A stretch of DNA of 64,000 nt from JALZCH01 sp036387315 (GTDB taxonomy: Bacteria; Acidobacteriota; Blastocatellia; Pyrinomonadales; Pyrinomonadaceae). Numbering within the stretch: position 1 is the stretch's first letter; each line of letters begins with the position of its first letter. Shown piece by piece: positions 16,834-25,397 of the stretch. The stretch lies in assembly GCA_036387315.1 (NCBI GenBank), contig DASVTY010000012.1, positions 1-64,000 on the forward strand. The letters are read 5' to 3'. Below the pieces are notes generated by a model. The model had not been told where the DNA came from, did no database searches, and saw only the letters and a list, made by a program, of their open reading frames with translations. Both the position numbers and the translations under genes were made by a program.

Positions 16834-17742
16834 ATGAGCGAAAAGAAAAAAGTCGAAATTGTTTTTCCTTGCTACAACCGCCGCGAGATAACTTTGCAAT
16901 GTCTTCGCAGTCTGGCGCGGATTGATAAGACCGGCTTGGAAGTTCACATTGTCGTAGTTGACGATGGCAGCACGGACGGGACGAGCGATGCGATTCAACG
17001 CGAGTTTCCCGAAGTCGAAATTTTTGCGGGCGACGGCAATTTGTGGTTCACCGCCGGAACGAATCGCGGCATCGAAGCGGCTTTAAAGCATAAACCGGAT
17101 TACGTTTTGTGCATCAACGACGACGAGATTTTCGATTCCCGATTTTTGCGTCGAATGGTTGACACCGCCGAAGCGAATCCGCGCTCCGTCATCGGCGCTC
17201 TGCTCGTTTTGTGGGACGATATGAAAACGGTTTTTCAGGTCGCTCCGCGCTGGAAAACCTTGCAGGGCGGTTGGCGTCATTATTATCAGCAAACCGTTCA
17301 CACGGTGCCCGACAAACCGTTTGAAGTCGGTTTGATCGTCGGAAACTGCGTTTTAGTTCCGACGGAAGCAATTCGCGAATGCGGTTTGATGGACGAGCGA
17401 AATTTCGTCAATTTCGGCGACGCCGAATGGACGCCGCGAATGAGAAAGCGCGGGTGGCGATTGCTGCTCGAACCGCAAGCCCGCGTTTTTTGCCAACCGA
17501 ACGTTCCGCCGAAATCCCTGCGGAATCATTCCTGGAAGGAGCTTTATCAAACGCTCTGGGCGGATCGGCGCAAATTGCAGAATCTGCGCGTCCAGTTTCG
17601 CTCGCTTTGGGTCGGCGCGCCGACAAAAGCCCACGCTGTTGCAGCTTTTACGGTTCACGTCGGGCGGCTCGGTTTGCAGTCAACCCGATTATGGCGCGAA
17701 AAACCGGACAAAGAAAGAAGTCTCGCCGAAGATTACGCATAG
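16834..17742 (+). CDS. family 2 glycosyltransferase
   Basis: 302 residues from the ATG at 16834. GT-A fold: VEIVFPCYNRREITLQCL at the start, VVVDDGSTDGT, and the DXD-type CINDDEIFD near residue 93. Acceptor-side motifs include NFGDAEWTPRMRKRGW. Homologous in layout to rhamnosyl- and galactofuranosyl-type GT2 enzymes; donor unknown. No membrane segments. A repeat precedes the start, so no good ribosome site can be seen. Confidence 0.88.
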   Translation: MSEKKKVEIVFPCYNRREITLQCLRSLARIDKTGLEVHIVVVDDGSTDGTSDAIQREFPEVEIFAGDGNLWFTAGTNRGIEAALKHKPDYVLCINDDEIFDSRFLRRMVDTAEANPRSVIGALLVLWDDMKTVFQVAPRWKTLQGGWRHYYQQTVHTVPDKPFEVGLIVGNCVLVPTEAIRECGLMDERNFVNFGDAEWTPRMRKRGWRLLLEPQARVFCQPNVPPKSLRNHSWKELYQTLWADRRKLQNLRVQFRSLWVGAPTKAHAVAAFTVHVGRLGLQSTRLWREKPDKERSLAEDYA

Positions 17743-17745
17743 AAA

Positions 17746-19062
17746 ATGTTTAAGCTTGGGAGCGCGGGCGAATCACCCGCAATCAGCGCCGAAAGGCGCG
17801 ATCAGATTTTTACCGAATCTTGCCGCAAAACAGATGCGGGCGAGGCGTTCGCGCTCCAATCAAAAGAAGTTTTATTCGTCTGGAATTACACCGAATGGGG
17901 CGGCGCGCAAATTTATTTTCTCGGAATTATGCGGTTTTTGCGCGAGATGAATGTTCGAGTAAGCGCCGTGATGCCGGAAGGAACGAGCGAAAAGCTGCTC
18001 CGTTATTTCGAGCGGGAAAACGTTGCGACAAATTTTTTTCCGGCGCGGATTGATGCGACCAAAGCCGCAAGCATACGGCACAAAATCGGGCGCAGATGGA
18101 ATGATTTGCGCTGCCACTGGATTCTCGCGCGGCATTTGTCGGAATCGAATTTGGAAAACAAAATCGTCCATATCGAAGCCGCGCCCTGGAACGCGGCGAG
18201 CTTATTGTTTTTTCTGGCGCGTAAAACTCACGTTTTCGTCACGCTGCATATTTCGCAAACGGACGCGCCGACAATCCGCAATCGCTGGATTCGTTTGAAA
18301 TATAAATTGCTCTGCCGGTTGCCGAAATTTCATTTGCTCGCTTCAAATGAAGATATGCGAAAAAGTCTGCGCTGGTTTGTGGACGAAAAAATGCTCGCTT
18401 TGATTCCGGTTGCTTACACCGGAGTCAACACAAAAGAGATTAGCGGCGTTTTAGATTTGCCGCTCGAACGCGAAAAGCTCATTAAAAAATATAATTTGCC
18501 TGAAAATCGCCTTCTGGTTTTTTCGCTCGGGAGCATTGTCGAGCGCAAAGGTTACAGAGTTTTGCTCGAAACTGCGCGGCAGTTAAAAAACGAAAATCTT
18601 TTTTTCGTTTGGGTTGGCGATGGCGAAAAGCTGGCGGAGATGCAAAAATTGATTATTGAATTCGGGCTTGAAGATTCGGTGAAAATCATTCGTCCTTCAG
18701 AAATCGGCGAAAACCGCGAAGATTTGCTGCGCCTGCTCAGAATTGCCGATGTTTTCGTTCATCCGTCATTCGCCGAAGGGCTTGCCGGAGCGATGCTCGA
18801 AGCGATGGCGCTTGAAGTTCCGGTTGTGGTTTCCCGAATCAACGCCCTGCCGGAAGCAGTCAAAAATATGGAAAACGGTTTGCTTGTTCGAGCCGGAGAT
18901 GACGAAGGCTTTGCCAAAGCTATTTCTACATTGGCAAAAGATGAAAAATTGCGGCGGCATTTAGCTAAAAAAGGTCAGGAAACGGTTTTGAAAAATTTTA
19001 CCGAAGAACGCTGCGCCGAAGTGACGATTGATTTTTACGAAAAGTGCTTGAATACTTTGTAA
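17746..19062 (+). CDS. GT4-type glycosyltransferase with repeat-encoded N-terminus
   Basis: 438 residues from the ATG at 17746. The GT-B fold begins at about residue 41 (VLFVWNYTEWGGAQIYF), the donor domain has LLVFSLGSIVERKGYRVLLE and the GT4 signature HPSFAEGLAGAMLEAMALEVPVV. Residues 4-38 (GSAGESPAISAERRDQ...) have no place in the fold and are encoded by an imperfect inverted repeat at 17756-17859. Either the true start is lost inside the repeat or the protein carries a 35-residue extension. Donor and acceptor unknown. Confidence 0.85.
   Translation: MFKLGSAGESPAISAERRDQIFTESCRKTDAGEAFALQSKEVLFVWNYTEWGGAQIYFLGIMRFLREMNVRVSAVMPEGTSEKLLRYFERENVATNFFPARIDATKAASIRHKIGRRWNDLRCHWILARHLSESNLENKIVHIEAAPWNAASLLFFLARKTHVFVTLHISQTDAPTIRNRWIRLKYKLLCRLPKFHLLASNEDMRKSLRWFVDEKMLALIPVAYTGVNTKEISGVLDLPLEREKLIKKYNLPENRLLVFSLGSIVERKGYRVLLETARQLKNENLFFVWVGDGEKLAEMQKLIIEFGLEDSVKIIRPSEIGENREDLLRLLRIADVFVHPSFAEGLAGAMLEAMALEVPVVVSRINALPEAVKNMENGLLVRAGDDEGFAKAISTLAKDEKLRRHLAKKGQETVLKNFTEERCAEVTIDFYEKCLNTL
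17756..17859. repeat. dispersed inverted repeat read as protein
   Basis: TTGGGAGCGCGGGCGAATC at 17756 on and the reverse complement of GCGGGCGAGGCGTTCGCGC at 17836-17859 match with one indel and a few changes. The 104-base element is GC-rich, unlike the flanks, and is wholly inside the 5' end of the glycosyltransferase frame. Confidence 0.7.
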
Positions 19063-19099
19063 TTTAAAACGCGCGTTTTAACGGTTAGTTACAGAAATT

Positions 19100-19915
19100 A
19101 TGGTTTCAGTTGAGGAAAACATTTCCGAACAGGTTTTTGAAGAGATGTTAAATCGCTCGGATTTGCGGCTGTTCGAGAAAATTACGAGTCAGACCGATGA
19201 ATTTGACAAACGCTCGCTGCTTGCGTGCCAGCGCGCGGTCAGAAATCTTTTGGGGAAATACATTTATTTGGAAATCGGCTCTTATCTTGGCGGCAGCATT
19301 CAGCCGTTTTTGCTCGATTCGGCTTGCGAAACGATTTTTTCGCTTGATAAAAGACCGTTTTCACAACCGGACGAGCGCGGCGTTGATTTTGTTTATAAAA
19401 ACAATTCAACGGCTAGAATGCTCGAAAATCTGAAACAAGTCGCGCCGCGTAATTTAGATAAGATCGTTTGCATTGACGGCGATGTCAGCGAAATTGATAA
19501 AACGAAAATCACCCGAAAACCTGATTTGTGTTTTATTGACGGCGAGCATACGGACACGGCTTGCCAGCGCGATTTTCATTTTTGTCTTGAAGTAATGAAC
19601 CGCGAGCGCGGCGCGATTGTTTTTCACGACGCGGGCGTTATTTATCATGGGTTGAAAGAAATCATCGAGTTTTTGGAGGCAAAGGAAATAAAATTTACGG
19701 CATACAATCTGCCGCACGTAATGTTTGTCATTGAAATCGGTGATTTTTCGCTGCACCGCGAGCCGGAAATCAACCGGATGCTCGTTAATAATCACGTCGG
19801 TTATTTATATTCTTTGCAGTCAAACGATTTTTATCGCTCGTTTGTCAATAAGCCGATTATCAGAAAATATCGCGAATTTCGCTCCTGGCTTGCGGGAAGC
19901 AACGTCAGCGAGTAA
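19100..19915 (+). CDS. class I SAM methyltransferase (Methyltransf_24-like)
   Basis: 271 residues. KYIYLEIGSYLGGSIQPFL is a motif I variant, IFSLDKRP the acidic loop, and LCFIDGEHTDTACQRDFHFCLEVM is the catalytic/metal region typical of Methyltransf_24 and cephalosporin-hydroxylase-like proteins found in polysaccharide loci. HDAGVIYHGLKE follows. Probably modifies a sugar. Substrate unknown. Confidence 0.78.
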   Translation: MVSVEENISEQVFEEMLNRSDLRLFEKITSQTDEFDKRSLLACQRAVRNLLGKYIYLEIGSYLGGSIQPFLLDSACETIFSLDKRPFSQPDERGVDFVYKNNSTARMLENLKQVAPRNLDKIVCIDGDVSEIDKTKITRKPDLCFIDGEHTDTACQRDFHFCLEVMNRERGAIVFHDAGVIYHGLKEIIEFLEAKEIKFTAYNLPHVMFVIEIGDFSLHREPEINRMLVNNHVGYLYSLQSNDFYRSFVNKPIIRKYREFRSWLAGSNVSE

Positions 19916-19945
19916 TTGTCAAATGGAAAGTTAAATTCGCATAAT
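19916..19945 (+). promoter_or_regulatory. putative promoter of Uma2 gene
   Basis: TTGTCA (19916-19921), 18-base spacer, CATAAT (19940-19945), 25 bases before the ATG at 19970. Both boxes are 5 of 6 to the sigma-70 consensus, the best promoter match in the polysaccharide locus. Confidence 0.5.
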
Positions 19946-19969
19946 ATATGCGATGGGAGCAAGCGAATT

Positions 19970-20638
19970 ATGATTGCCGTTGAATCATTACAGGCGGAAA
20001 ATCGCGTCGTCAAATCTGTTTTGCACGCTTTGGCTGAGGAAGGCTTGGTTACAGTCGTCGGCGAGGACGAAGAAGAGATGAGCGAAACGACTCTGCATTT
20101 TGAATTGGTAAATTATTTGTTCAACGCTCTCAAGCTGTTTTTCGCCGAGCGCGAAAACGTTTTCGTCGCTTCCAATCTGCGAATCTCATACGATCCGCAA
20201 AATCCGCTTAAATGGTTTGCGCCGGACGTTTTGGTTGCTTTCGAGACGGCGAACCGAGAGCGTTCGAGCTACGATTTAAAAACCGAAGGGCAAATGCCGC
20301 AGGTTGTCTTTGAAATCTCCAGCTCGCAAACAGCTTATAAAGATATGGGCGAGAAATATAATATTTACGCCCGGCTCGGAGTCGAAGAATATTATTTGCT
20401 CGACCCGGAGCGCAATCTGCTTCCCGACACGCTGATGGCTTATCAACGCAAAGGCGGTAAATTGCTGCCGGTGGAAATTCAAAACGGGCGCGTTTTCAGC
20501 CCGCAACTCGGTTTGGAAATTGTGGACACCGGCGCTCAATTTCGACTTTTCGATTCAAAAAACAATGATTTCTTGCGCTCGCCAGAGGAAACAGCCGCCA
20601 GGCTTGCCGAGCTTGAAGCCTTACTCAAACAAAAATAA
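19970..20638 (+). CDS. Uma2-family PD-(D/E)XK nuclease-fold protein
   Basis: 222 residues from the ATG at 19970, which has a GGGAG ribosome site; an upstream in-frame TTG at 19916 is inside the putative promoter and was rejected. Motifs WFAPDVLVAF, PQVVFEISS and KYNIYARLGVEEYYLLDPE give the Uma2 (DUF820) active-site pattern. The C-terminal 25 residues (PEETAARLAELEALLKQK) form a short coiled coil. Such genes are very numerous in cyanobacteria and acidobacteria; their role is unknown. It interrupts the polysaccharide genes. Confidence 0.88.
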   Translation: MIAVESLQAENRVVKSVLHALAEEGLVTVVGEDEEEMSETTLHFELVNYLFNALKLFFAERENVFVASNLRISYDPQNPLKWFAPDVLVAFETANRERSSYDLKTEGQMPQVVFEISSSQTAYKDMGEKYNIYARLGVEEYYLLDPERNLLPDTLMAYQRKGGKLLPVEIQNGRVFSPQLGLEIVDTGAQFRLFDSKNNDFLRSPEETAARLAELEALLKQK

Positions 20639-20641
20639 TCA

Positions 20642-21421
20642 ATGGAAAACAGGCTCAAAACAGAAATCGCCGCGTTTGACGGAATTTGGCAGGGCGGTTA
20701 TTACGAAGGCGACCCGCTCGAACCCGTCGCGCGCTCAAATTACGGGCAAATAGGTTATATGAGCATATTGCACGCGACTTATCTGCGCTGCATCAAGCCT
20801 TACGTCAAACCGGAAACCGTCGCACTCGAAATCGGCGCTGGGCGCGGAGCCTGGACTCGGTGTTTGCTGCCCGCAAAAGAAGTTTGGTGTTTGGACGCTT
20901 TGCCCGCCGAATACAATCGTTTTTGGGAATACATCGGCGACGCCGGAAACGCGCGTTATATTCAGGTCGAAGATTTCGAGTGCCGCGATTTGCCCGACAA
21001 TCATTTCGATTATTTGTTTTCGTTCGGCTGTTTTTGTCATATTTCTTTTTACGGAATCGAAGAATACGCGAAAAATCTGTTTCCGAAATTAAAACCGGGC
21101 GCGAATTGTTTTTGGCTTGTCGCCGATTACGAGAAATATAATCGAGTGGTCAACAATCTGCCGCGCCACAGCATTTGGGCTGCCGCCGCGCCGACCGGCA
21201 GGCGTTACGCGCCGTTTCGGAAATTGCTCGATTGGCTCAAGCAAGTTGATAAACCCGAACCGCTTGCGCCTGATATTGATGACGAACCGCGTTCGGGCAG
21301 ATGGTACAATGCCGGAACAAAGAGAACTTGTGAGATGCTCGAAAAACACGGCTACGAGATTGTTGACGAGGACGTGGGAACAATCGTGCGCGATCCGGTG
21401 ATTCACTTTAGAAAGCCGTAA
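20642..21421 (+). CDS. class I SAM methyltransferase
   Basis: 259 residues. ALEIGAGRGAWTRCLL (motif I), VWCLDALP (acidic loop), FDYLFSFGCFCHISFYGIEEYAKNLFPKLKPG (motif III and post-loop). The N-terminal FDGIWQGGYYEGDPLEP is a recurrent feature of methyltransferases in surface-polysaccharide loci. Starts 4 bases after the Uma2 stop. Substrate unknown. Confidence 0.83.
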   Translation: MENRLKTEIAAFDGIWQGGYYEGDPLEPVARSNYGQIGYMSILHATYLRCIKPYVKPETVALEIGAGRGAWTRCLLPAKEVWCLDALPAEYNRFWEYIGDAGNARYIQVEDFECRDLPDNHFDYLFSFGCFCHISFYGIEEYAKNLFPKLKPGANCFWLVADYEKYNRVVNNLPRHSIWAAAAPTGRRYAPFRKLLDWLKQVDKPEPLAPDIDDEPRSGRWYNAGTKRTCEMLEKHGYEIVDEDVGTIVRDPVIHFRKP

Positions 21422-21442
21422 ATCTCACAAGAAATTTTGAAT

Positions 21443-22135
21443 ATGGGCAAGGAAAACGATTTGGAAAACGGCGATTTTCCGCTGGTTGACCGCGTAAAGT
21501 ATCTGAAAGATGCGGTTCGCGGCAAAAAAGTGCTGCATCTTGGCTGCACCGATTATCCTTTTACAGAAAAAGTGATTGCCAACGAAATGCTTCTTCATTT
21601 CGAACTGGGGAAAATTGCAGGCGAGCTTTACGGGTTTGATTTCGATGAGCGCGGAATCGAGATTTTAAAAAATCACGGAACAAAAAATCTGTATCGCGCC
21701 GATCTGGAAAATTTGCGGGATGTTCCTTTGAACGAAACTTTCGATGTGATTATCGCGGGCGAAATGATCGAGCATTTATCAAATCCGGGATTGTTTTTGC
21801 GCGGCATTCAGCGATTTATGAATCCGCAGACGAATCTCATCATTACCACCATCAACGCTTACTGCGGAATGCGAATGTTCACTTACGGTCTGCGCGGCAA
21901 AGGCGGAGCGCATGAGCCGGTTCACCCGGATCACGTCGCTTATTATTCGTTTTCGACTCTCAGAGTTTTGGTCGAGCGCCACGATTTGAAAGTCAAAAAA
22001 TTCGCTTTTTACAACACCGGCGAGGAACATCGAAAGCTCGCGCCCTGGAAACAAAAGATCGCCAACGACATCAGCGTTCGCATCGCCCGCCAATGGGCTG
22101 ACGGCATTATCGCCGAGTGCGGTTTAAAAGGATGA
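21443..22135 (+). CDS. class I SAM methyltransferase
   Basis: 230 residues from the ATG at 21443. KVLHLGCTDYPFTEKV (motif I with Cys), LYGFDFDERGIEIL, and FDVIIAGEMIEHLSNPGLFLRG are methyltransferase signatures of the UbiG/Methyltransf_23 type. Its last codon overlaps the flippase start by an ATGA junction, so the two are translationally coupled. Substrate unknown. Confidence 0.83.
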   Translation: MGKENDLENGDFPLVDRVKYLKDAVRGKKVLHLGCTDYPFTEKVIANEMLLHFELGKIAGELYGFDFDERGIEILKNHGTKNLYRADLENLRDVPLNETFDVIIAGEMIEHLSNPGLFLRGIQRFMNPQTNLIITTINAYCGMRMFTYGLRGKGGAHEPVHPDHVAYYSFSTLRVLVERHDLKVKKFAFYNTGEEHRKLAPWKQKIANDISVRIARQWADGIIAECGLKG

Positions 22136-23646
22136 ACAACAGCATTCCGCGCGGCGTCATTTTCGGTTTTCTGTCGTGGCTGCTGCCATGCGCGCTGACG
22201 TTTGTTGCGACGCCGATTGTCGTGAAGCATCTCGGCACGGCGGATTACGGAATTTATGTTCTGGTGCTGGGCGTCATCAGTTATACGTTCGCCTTTAATA
22301 TCGGTCGCGCGATTATCAAATACGTCGCCGAATTTCATGCGACCAATCGTGACGACCGAATCAACGAAGTTTTATCGGCGACTCTGATTTTAAATTTATT
22401 GGTCGGCTCAATCGGCGCGGGGATTTTGCTGCTGCTGACAAACGATTTGGTGACCGGCATTTTACAAATCGAACCCGGTTTGCAGTCCAAAGCCGTTCCG
22501 TCATTGCAGCTCGGCGCTTTGACGCTCGCGTTGTGGATGATCGGGCAGATTTTCAGCTCGGTTTTACAGGCGCTCGGACGATTCGATTTGTTTTCGCAAA
22601 TCACTTTTGCGATCAGCGGTCTGCAAACTCTCGGCAACGTCGCTCTGGCTTGGGCGGATTACAGCGTCGTCGTGCTGCTCTGGTGGAATTTGCTGACGAT
22701 TGTTTTGAGCGGAATCGCTTTTTATTTTGCCGCGCGGCGTCTTTTACCCGGATTTCGCTTAGCTGTTGTTCCAAGCCGGGAAATTTTTCTGCTCGTTTGC
22801 AGATTTAGTTCCGGCGTCGTCGCATATCAAATAATCGGAAATATTCTGCTGATTTTCGAGCGCGCCTGGGTTACGCGCCAACTCGGAGCCGAGAGCTTGA
22901 CGTTTTACGTCGTGCCGATGATGCTGGCTTTTTACATTCATCATTTTGTCGCTAGTTTGACGCTGGTTCTTTTTCCTTTGACCAGCGAAGTCGCGGCGCA
23001 AGCCGACAAAACGCGCCTTCTGACAATTTACGAGCGAACGACGAAATACATTTGTCTGCTGGTGGCGTTTGTCGCGGTCACGGCGATGACCGCGAGCAGA
23101 GAGTTTCTGAGTTTATGGCTCGGCGCCGAGTTTGCCGAGCGCTCGACCTGGATTTTTGTTTTTCATATTTTTACTTACAGCTTGATTGCCGTCGGAATTA
23201 TCACCTGGCAAATGGCAGACGGTCTGGGTGTTCCGAAGCGAAACGTTTTTCTCTCGCTGTCGTGGATTTTAACCGCCGTTCCGCTGATGATTTGGCTCGA
23301 ACCGCAATTCGGCGCGATTGGCGTTGCCGCCGCTCGTTCGATCAGCGTTTTGAGCATTCCGGTTTCGATTTTTCTGATTGAAAAATATGCATTCGGCAGA
23401 AGCTTAAAGCGGTTTTGGGGCGAGAGCTTGTTGAAATTGTCAGCCGCCGGCGCGGTCTGCGCGGCAATCGAATATTTTGCTTTGATGAATTTGGCGCGCG
23501 GTTGGAGCGGTTTGATTTTGTCGGTTTTTATCGGTGCGATTGCTTTTTTCGCAGTCATTTTAGCAACCAGATATTTGACGGGCGAAGAAAGGCGCTGGTT
23601 TGAAAGTTTTATGAAACGAGCTGTTGCCGCTCGCGCGCGGGCGTAA
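22132..23646 (+). CDS. Wzx-like oligosaccharide flippase (MATE/PST family)
   Basis: 504 residues from the ATG at 22132. About 12-14 hydrophobic segments; the N-terminal PRGVIFGFLSWLLPCALTFVATPIVVKHLGTADYGIYVLVLGVISY is the typical first helix pair of polysaccharide flippases. It would turn lipid-linked repeat units from the inner to the outer face of the cytoplasmic membrane, for the Wzy-like polymerase at 27.3 kb. Overlaps the preceding stop codon. Confidence 0.9.
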   Translation: MNNSIPRGVIFGFLSWLLPCALTFVATPIVVKHLGTADYGIYVLVLGVISYTFAFNIGRAIIKYVAEFHATNRDDRINEVLSATLILNLLVGSIGAGILLLLTNDLVTGILQIEPGLQSKAVPSLQLGALTLALWMIGQIFSSVLQALGRFDLFSQITFAISGLQTLGNVALAWADYSVVVLLWWNLLTIVLSGIAFYFAARRLLPGFRLAVVPSREIFLLVCRFSSGVVAYQIIGNILLIFERAWVTRQLGAESLTFYVVPMMLAFYIHHFVASLTLVLFPLTSEVAAQADKTRLLTIYERTTKYICLLVAFVAVTAMTASREFLSLWLGAEFAERSTWIFVFHIFTYSLIAVGIITWQMADGLGVPKRNVFLSLSWILTAVPLMIWLEPQFGAIGVAAARSISVLSIPVSIFLIEKYAFGRSLKRFWGESLLKLSAAGAVCAAIEYFALMNLARGWSGLILSVFIGAIAFFAVILATRYLTGEERRWFESFMKRAVAARARA

Positions 23647-23688
23647 ATTTTTATTGAAATTCAAAACAGGCTCAGAATCAAACAGGAC

Positions 23689-23773
23689 AAACTGTCAACT
23701 ATCAACTATAAACTGTCCGGCAAAGAGACAAAGGTTTTATGCGAGACAGTTTATAGTTGAAAGTTGACAGTTT
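23689..23773. repeat. 29-bp inverted repeat of CTATCAA-type heptamers
   Basis: Arms 23689-23717 and 23745-23773 are reverse complements with one mismatch. Each arm is a chain of 7-bp units (CTGTCAA CTATCAA CTATAAA). The element takes up most of the 182-base gap between the flippase and the next membrane protein. Confidence 0.88.
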
Positions 23774-23828
23774 ATAGTTGCGGCAAATTCTTTTTGTGAA
23801 TGTCCGGTTTTTAATTTAACGAAATCTC

Positions 23829-25397
23829 ATGAAATCCGGCTTCGACCAAAAAACCGCGTTTTGGCGCGATAAAATCGAAACGCGAGACCTGATATTTTTT
23901 ATTATCGGCTGCGTTTTTATTTATCTGCATCTTTTCGCGCTCCCTGCGACGCCGATTTTTTACGAAGAAGACCATCTTTATTTTGTCCACGACGCCTGGC
24001 GAATGTACGAAGGCGAAGCGATTTATAGAGATTTTTTTCAGTTGATGTTTCCCGGCGGGCAGGTTTTATATCTGCTCCTGTTTTACATTTTCGGCACGAA
24101 GTTTTGGCTCATCAACGCGGTGATTTTTCTTCAAGCCTCCGCCCACGTTTTGCTCGCTCTGGCAATTTCAAAACGTATTTTCGGCTCAAGCTGGTACGCA
24201 TATTTGCCGCCGAGCCTGTATTTGTTTTTCGGATTCCGGTGGTTCGGAATTGACGGAACGCACCGTGTTTTAAGCCCGATTTTTATTTATCTGGCGATTT
24301 TTATCCTGCTCAAAAACAGAAACCTTAAAAGGCTTATTGTCGCTGGCGCATTGTGTGGCTTTGCCAGTTTTATCACTCAGCAGCGGGGCGTTCTGGCAGT
24401 CGGCGCAATCGCGGTTTTTCTGCTTTATGAAGCCTTTAAAAACAGAAAACTTGGGAAAGACTTTCTTGTCGCCGAACTCGTTTTGCTGGTTTCATTCGGT
24501 TTAACTCTGACAATTTTAATTTTGCCTTTTATCATTTCTGCCGGACCGCAAACTTTTTTTGACTACACTTTTTTCTTTATCAGAAATTACGTTCAGGATT
24601 CGACCGGAAATTATCTTTCTTATTTCAACAACGTCAGGAAAATCTTCGAGCAGGGATTTTTATTTTCCGCCGTCACGATCTTTTACTGCGCTCTGATTCC
24701 GCTCGTTTATCTGATTTCATTTTTTTATCTGTGGCGGAAGAAGGACAATTCGGACATAAAAGCCAAAAGCGAGATTTTTTTGATTTCGCTCGTCGGATTG
24801 TTCCTGACTTTGGGAACGTTTGCGCCGAATCCGTACAGATTTTTCCAAATCGCAATTCCGGCTTTGATCGTTTTGGTCTGGCTGATTTCTCAGCTTAAAA
24901 TAAAATCCGAATCGGTAATTCGCGCTGCCGTCGCGGGGCTAATAATTTTGGGAATGGCACTGGCGTTTCGGCTGCAAACAAATTGGGAAAAAAATATTTT
25001 GGCGGCGCGCACCGGAAACATCGCGTTTCTTTCGCCGGTCGTTCTTGAGCGTTACAAATGGTTGTCGGAAAACACAGTAGAAAACGAATATGTTTTTGAA
25101 GTTTATCAATGCGCGGTTAATTTTGTTTTGCAATTAAGAAACCCGACACAAGTGACTTTTTTGTTAAATACGGGCTACACTCCCGTTTGGCAGGTAACAC
25201 AATCAATAGAAAATTTGGAGCGGAAAAAACCGAGATTCATTATCTGGGACGGAGCTTGGACGAGGGAATTGGAGACAATCGAAGAAGGCGAGCATTTGGG
25301 ACCGCTTTATGATTATTTGCGGCAGAATTACGAGCTAAAAAAAGAGTTTACGCCTTACAACAATCGTGAAATGCAATTATGGGAAAGAAAACAATAA
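23829..25397 (+). CDS. GT-C fold membrane glycosyltransferase-like protein
   Basis: 522 residues with about 10-11 membrane segments. The first extracytoplasmic loop carries YEEDHLYFVHDAWRMYEGEAIYRDFFQ, whose acidic EED and GEAIYRDF pattern is that of PMT/ArnT-type GT-C enzymes that use polyprenyl-phosphate sugars on the periplasmic side. A soluble C-terminal domain of about 130 residues follows. The next gene encodes the matching polyprenyl-phosphate transferase, and the frames overlap by 19 bases, which supports the pairing. Confidence 0.75.
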   Translation: MKSGFDQKTAFWRDKIETRDLIFFIIGCVFIYLHLFALPATPIFYEEDHLYFVHDAWRMYEGEAIYRDFFQLMFPGGQVLYLLLFYIFGTKFWLINAVIFLQASAHVLLALAISKRIFGSSWYAYLPPSLYLFFGFRWFGIDGTHRVLSPIFIYLAIFILLKNRNLKRLIVAGALCGFASFITQQRGVLAVGAIAVFLLYEAFKNRKLGKDFLVAELVLLVSFGLTLTILILPFIISAGPQTFFDYTFFFIRNYVQDSTGNYLSYFNNVRKIFEQGFLFSAVTIFYCALIPLVYLISFFYLWRKKDNSDIKAKSEIFLISLVGLFLTLGTFAPNPYRFFQIAIPALIVLVWLISQLKIKSESVIRAAVAGLIILGMALAFRLQTNWEKNILAARTGNIAFLSPVVLERYKWLSENTVENEYVFEVYQCAVNFVLQLRNPTQVTFLLNTGYTPVWQVTQSIENLERKKPRFIIWDGAWTRELETIEEGEHLGPLYDYLRQNYELKKEFTPYNNREMQLWERKQ

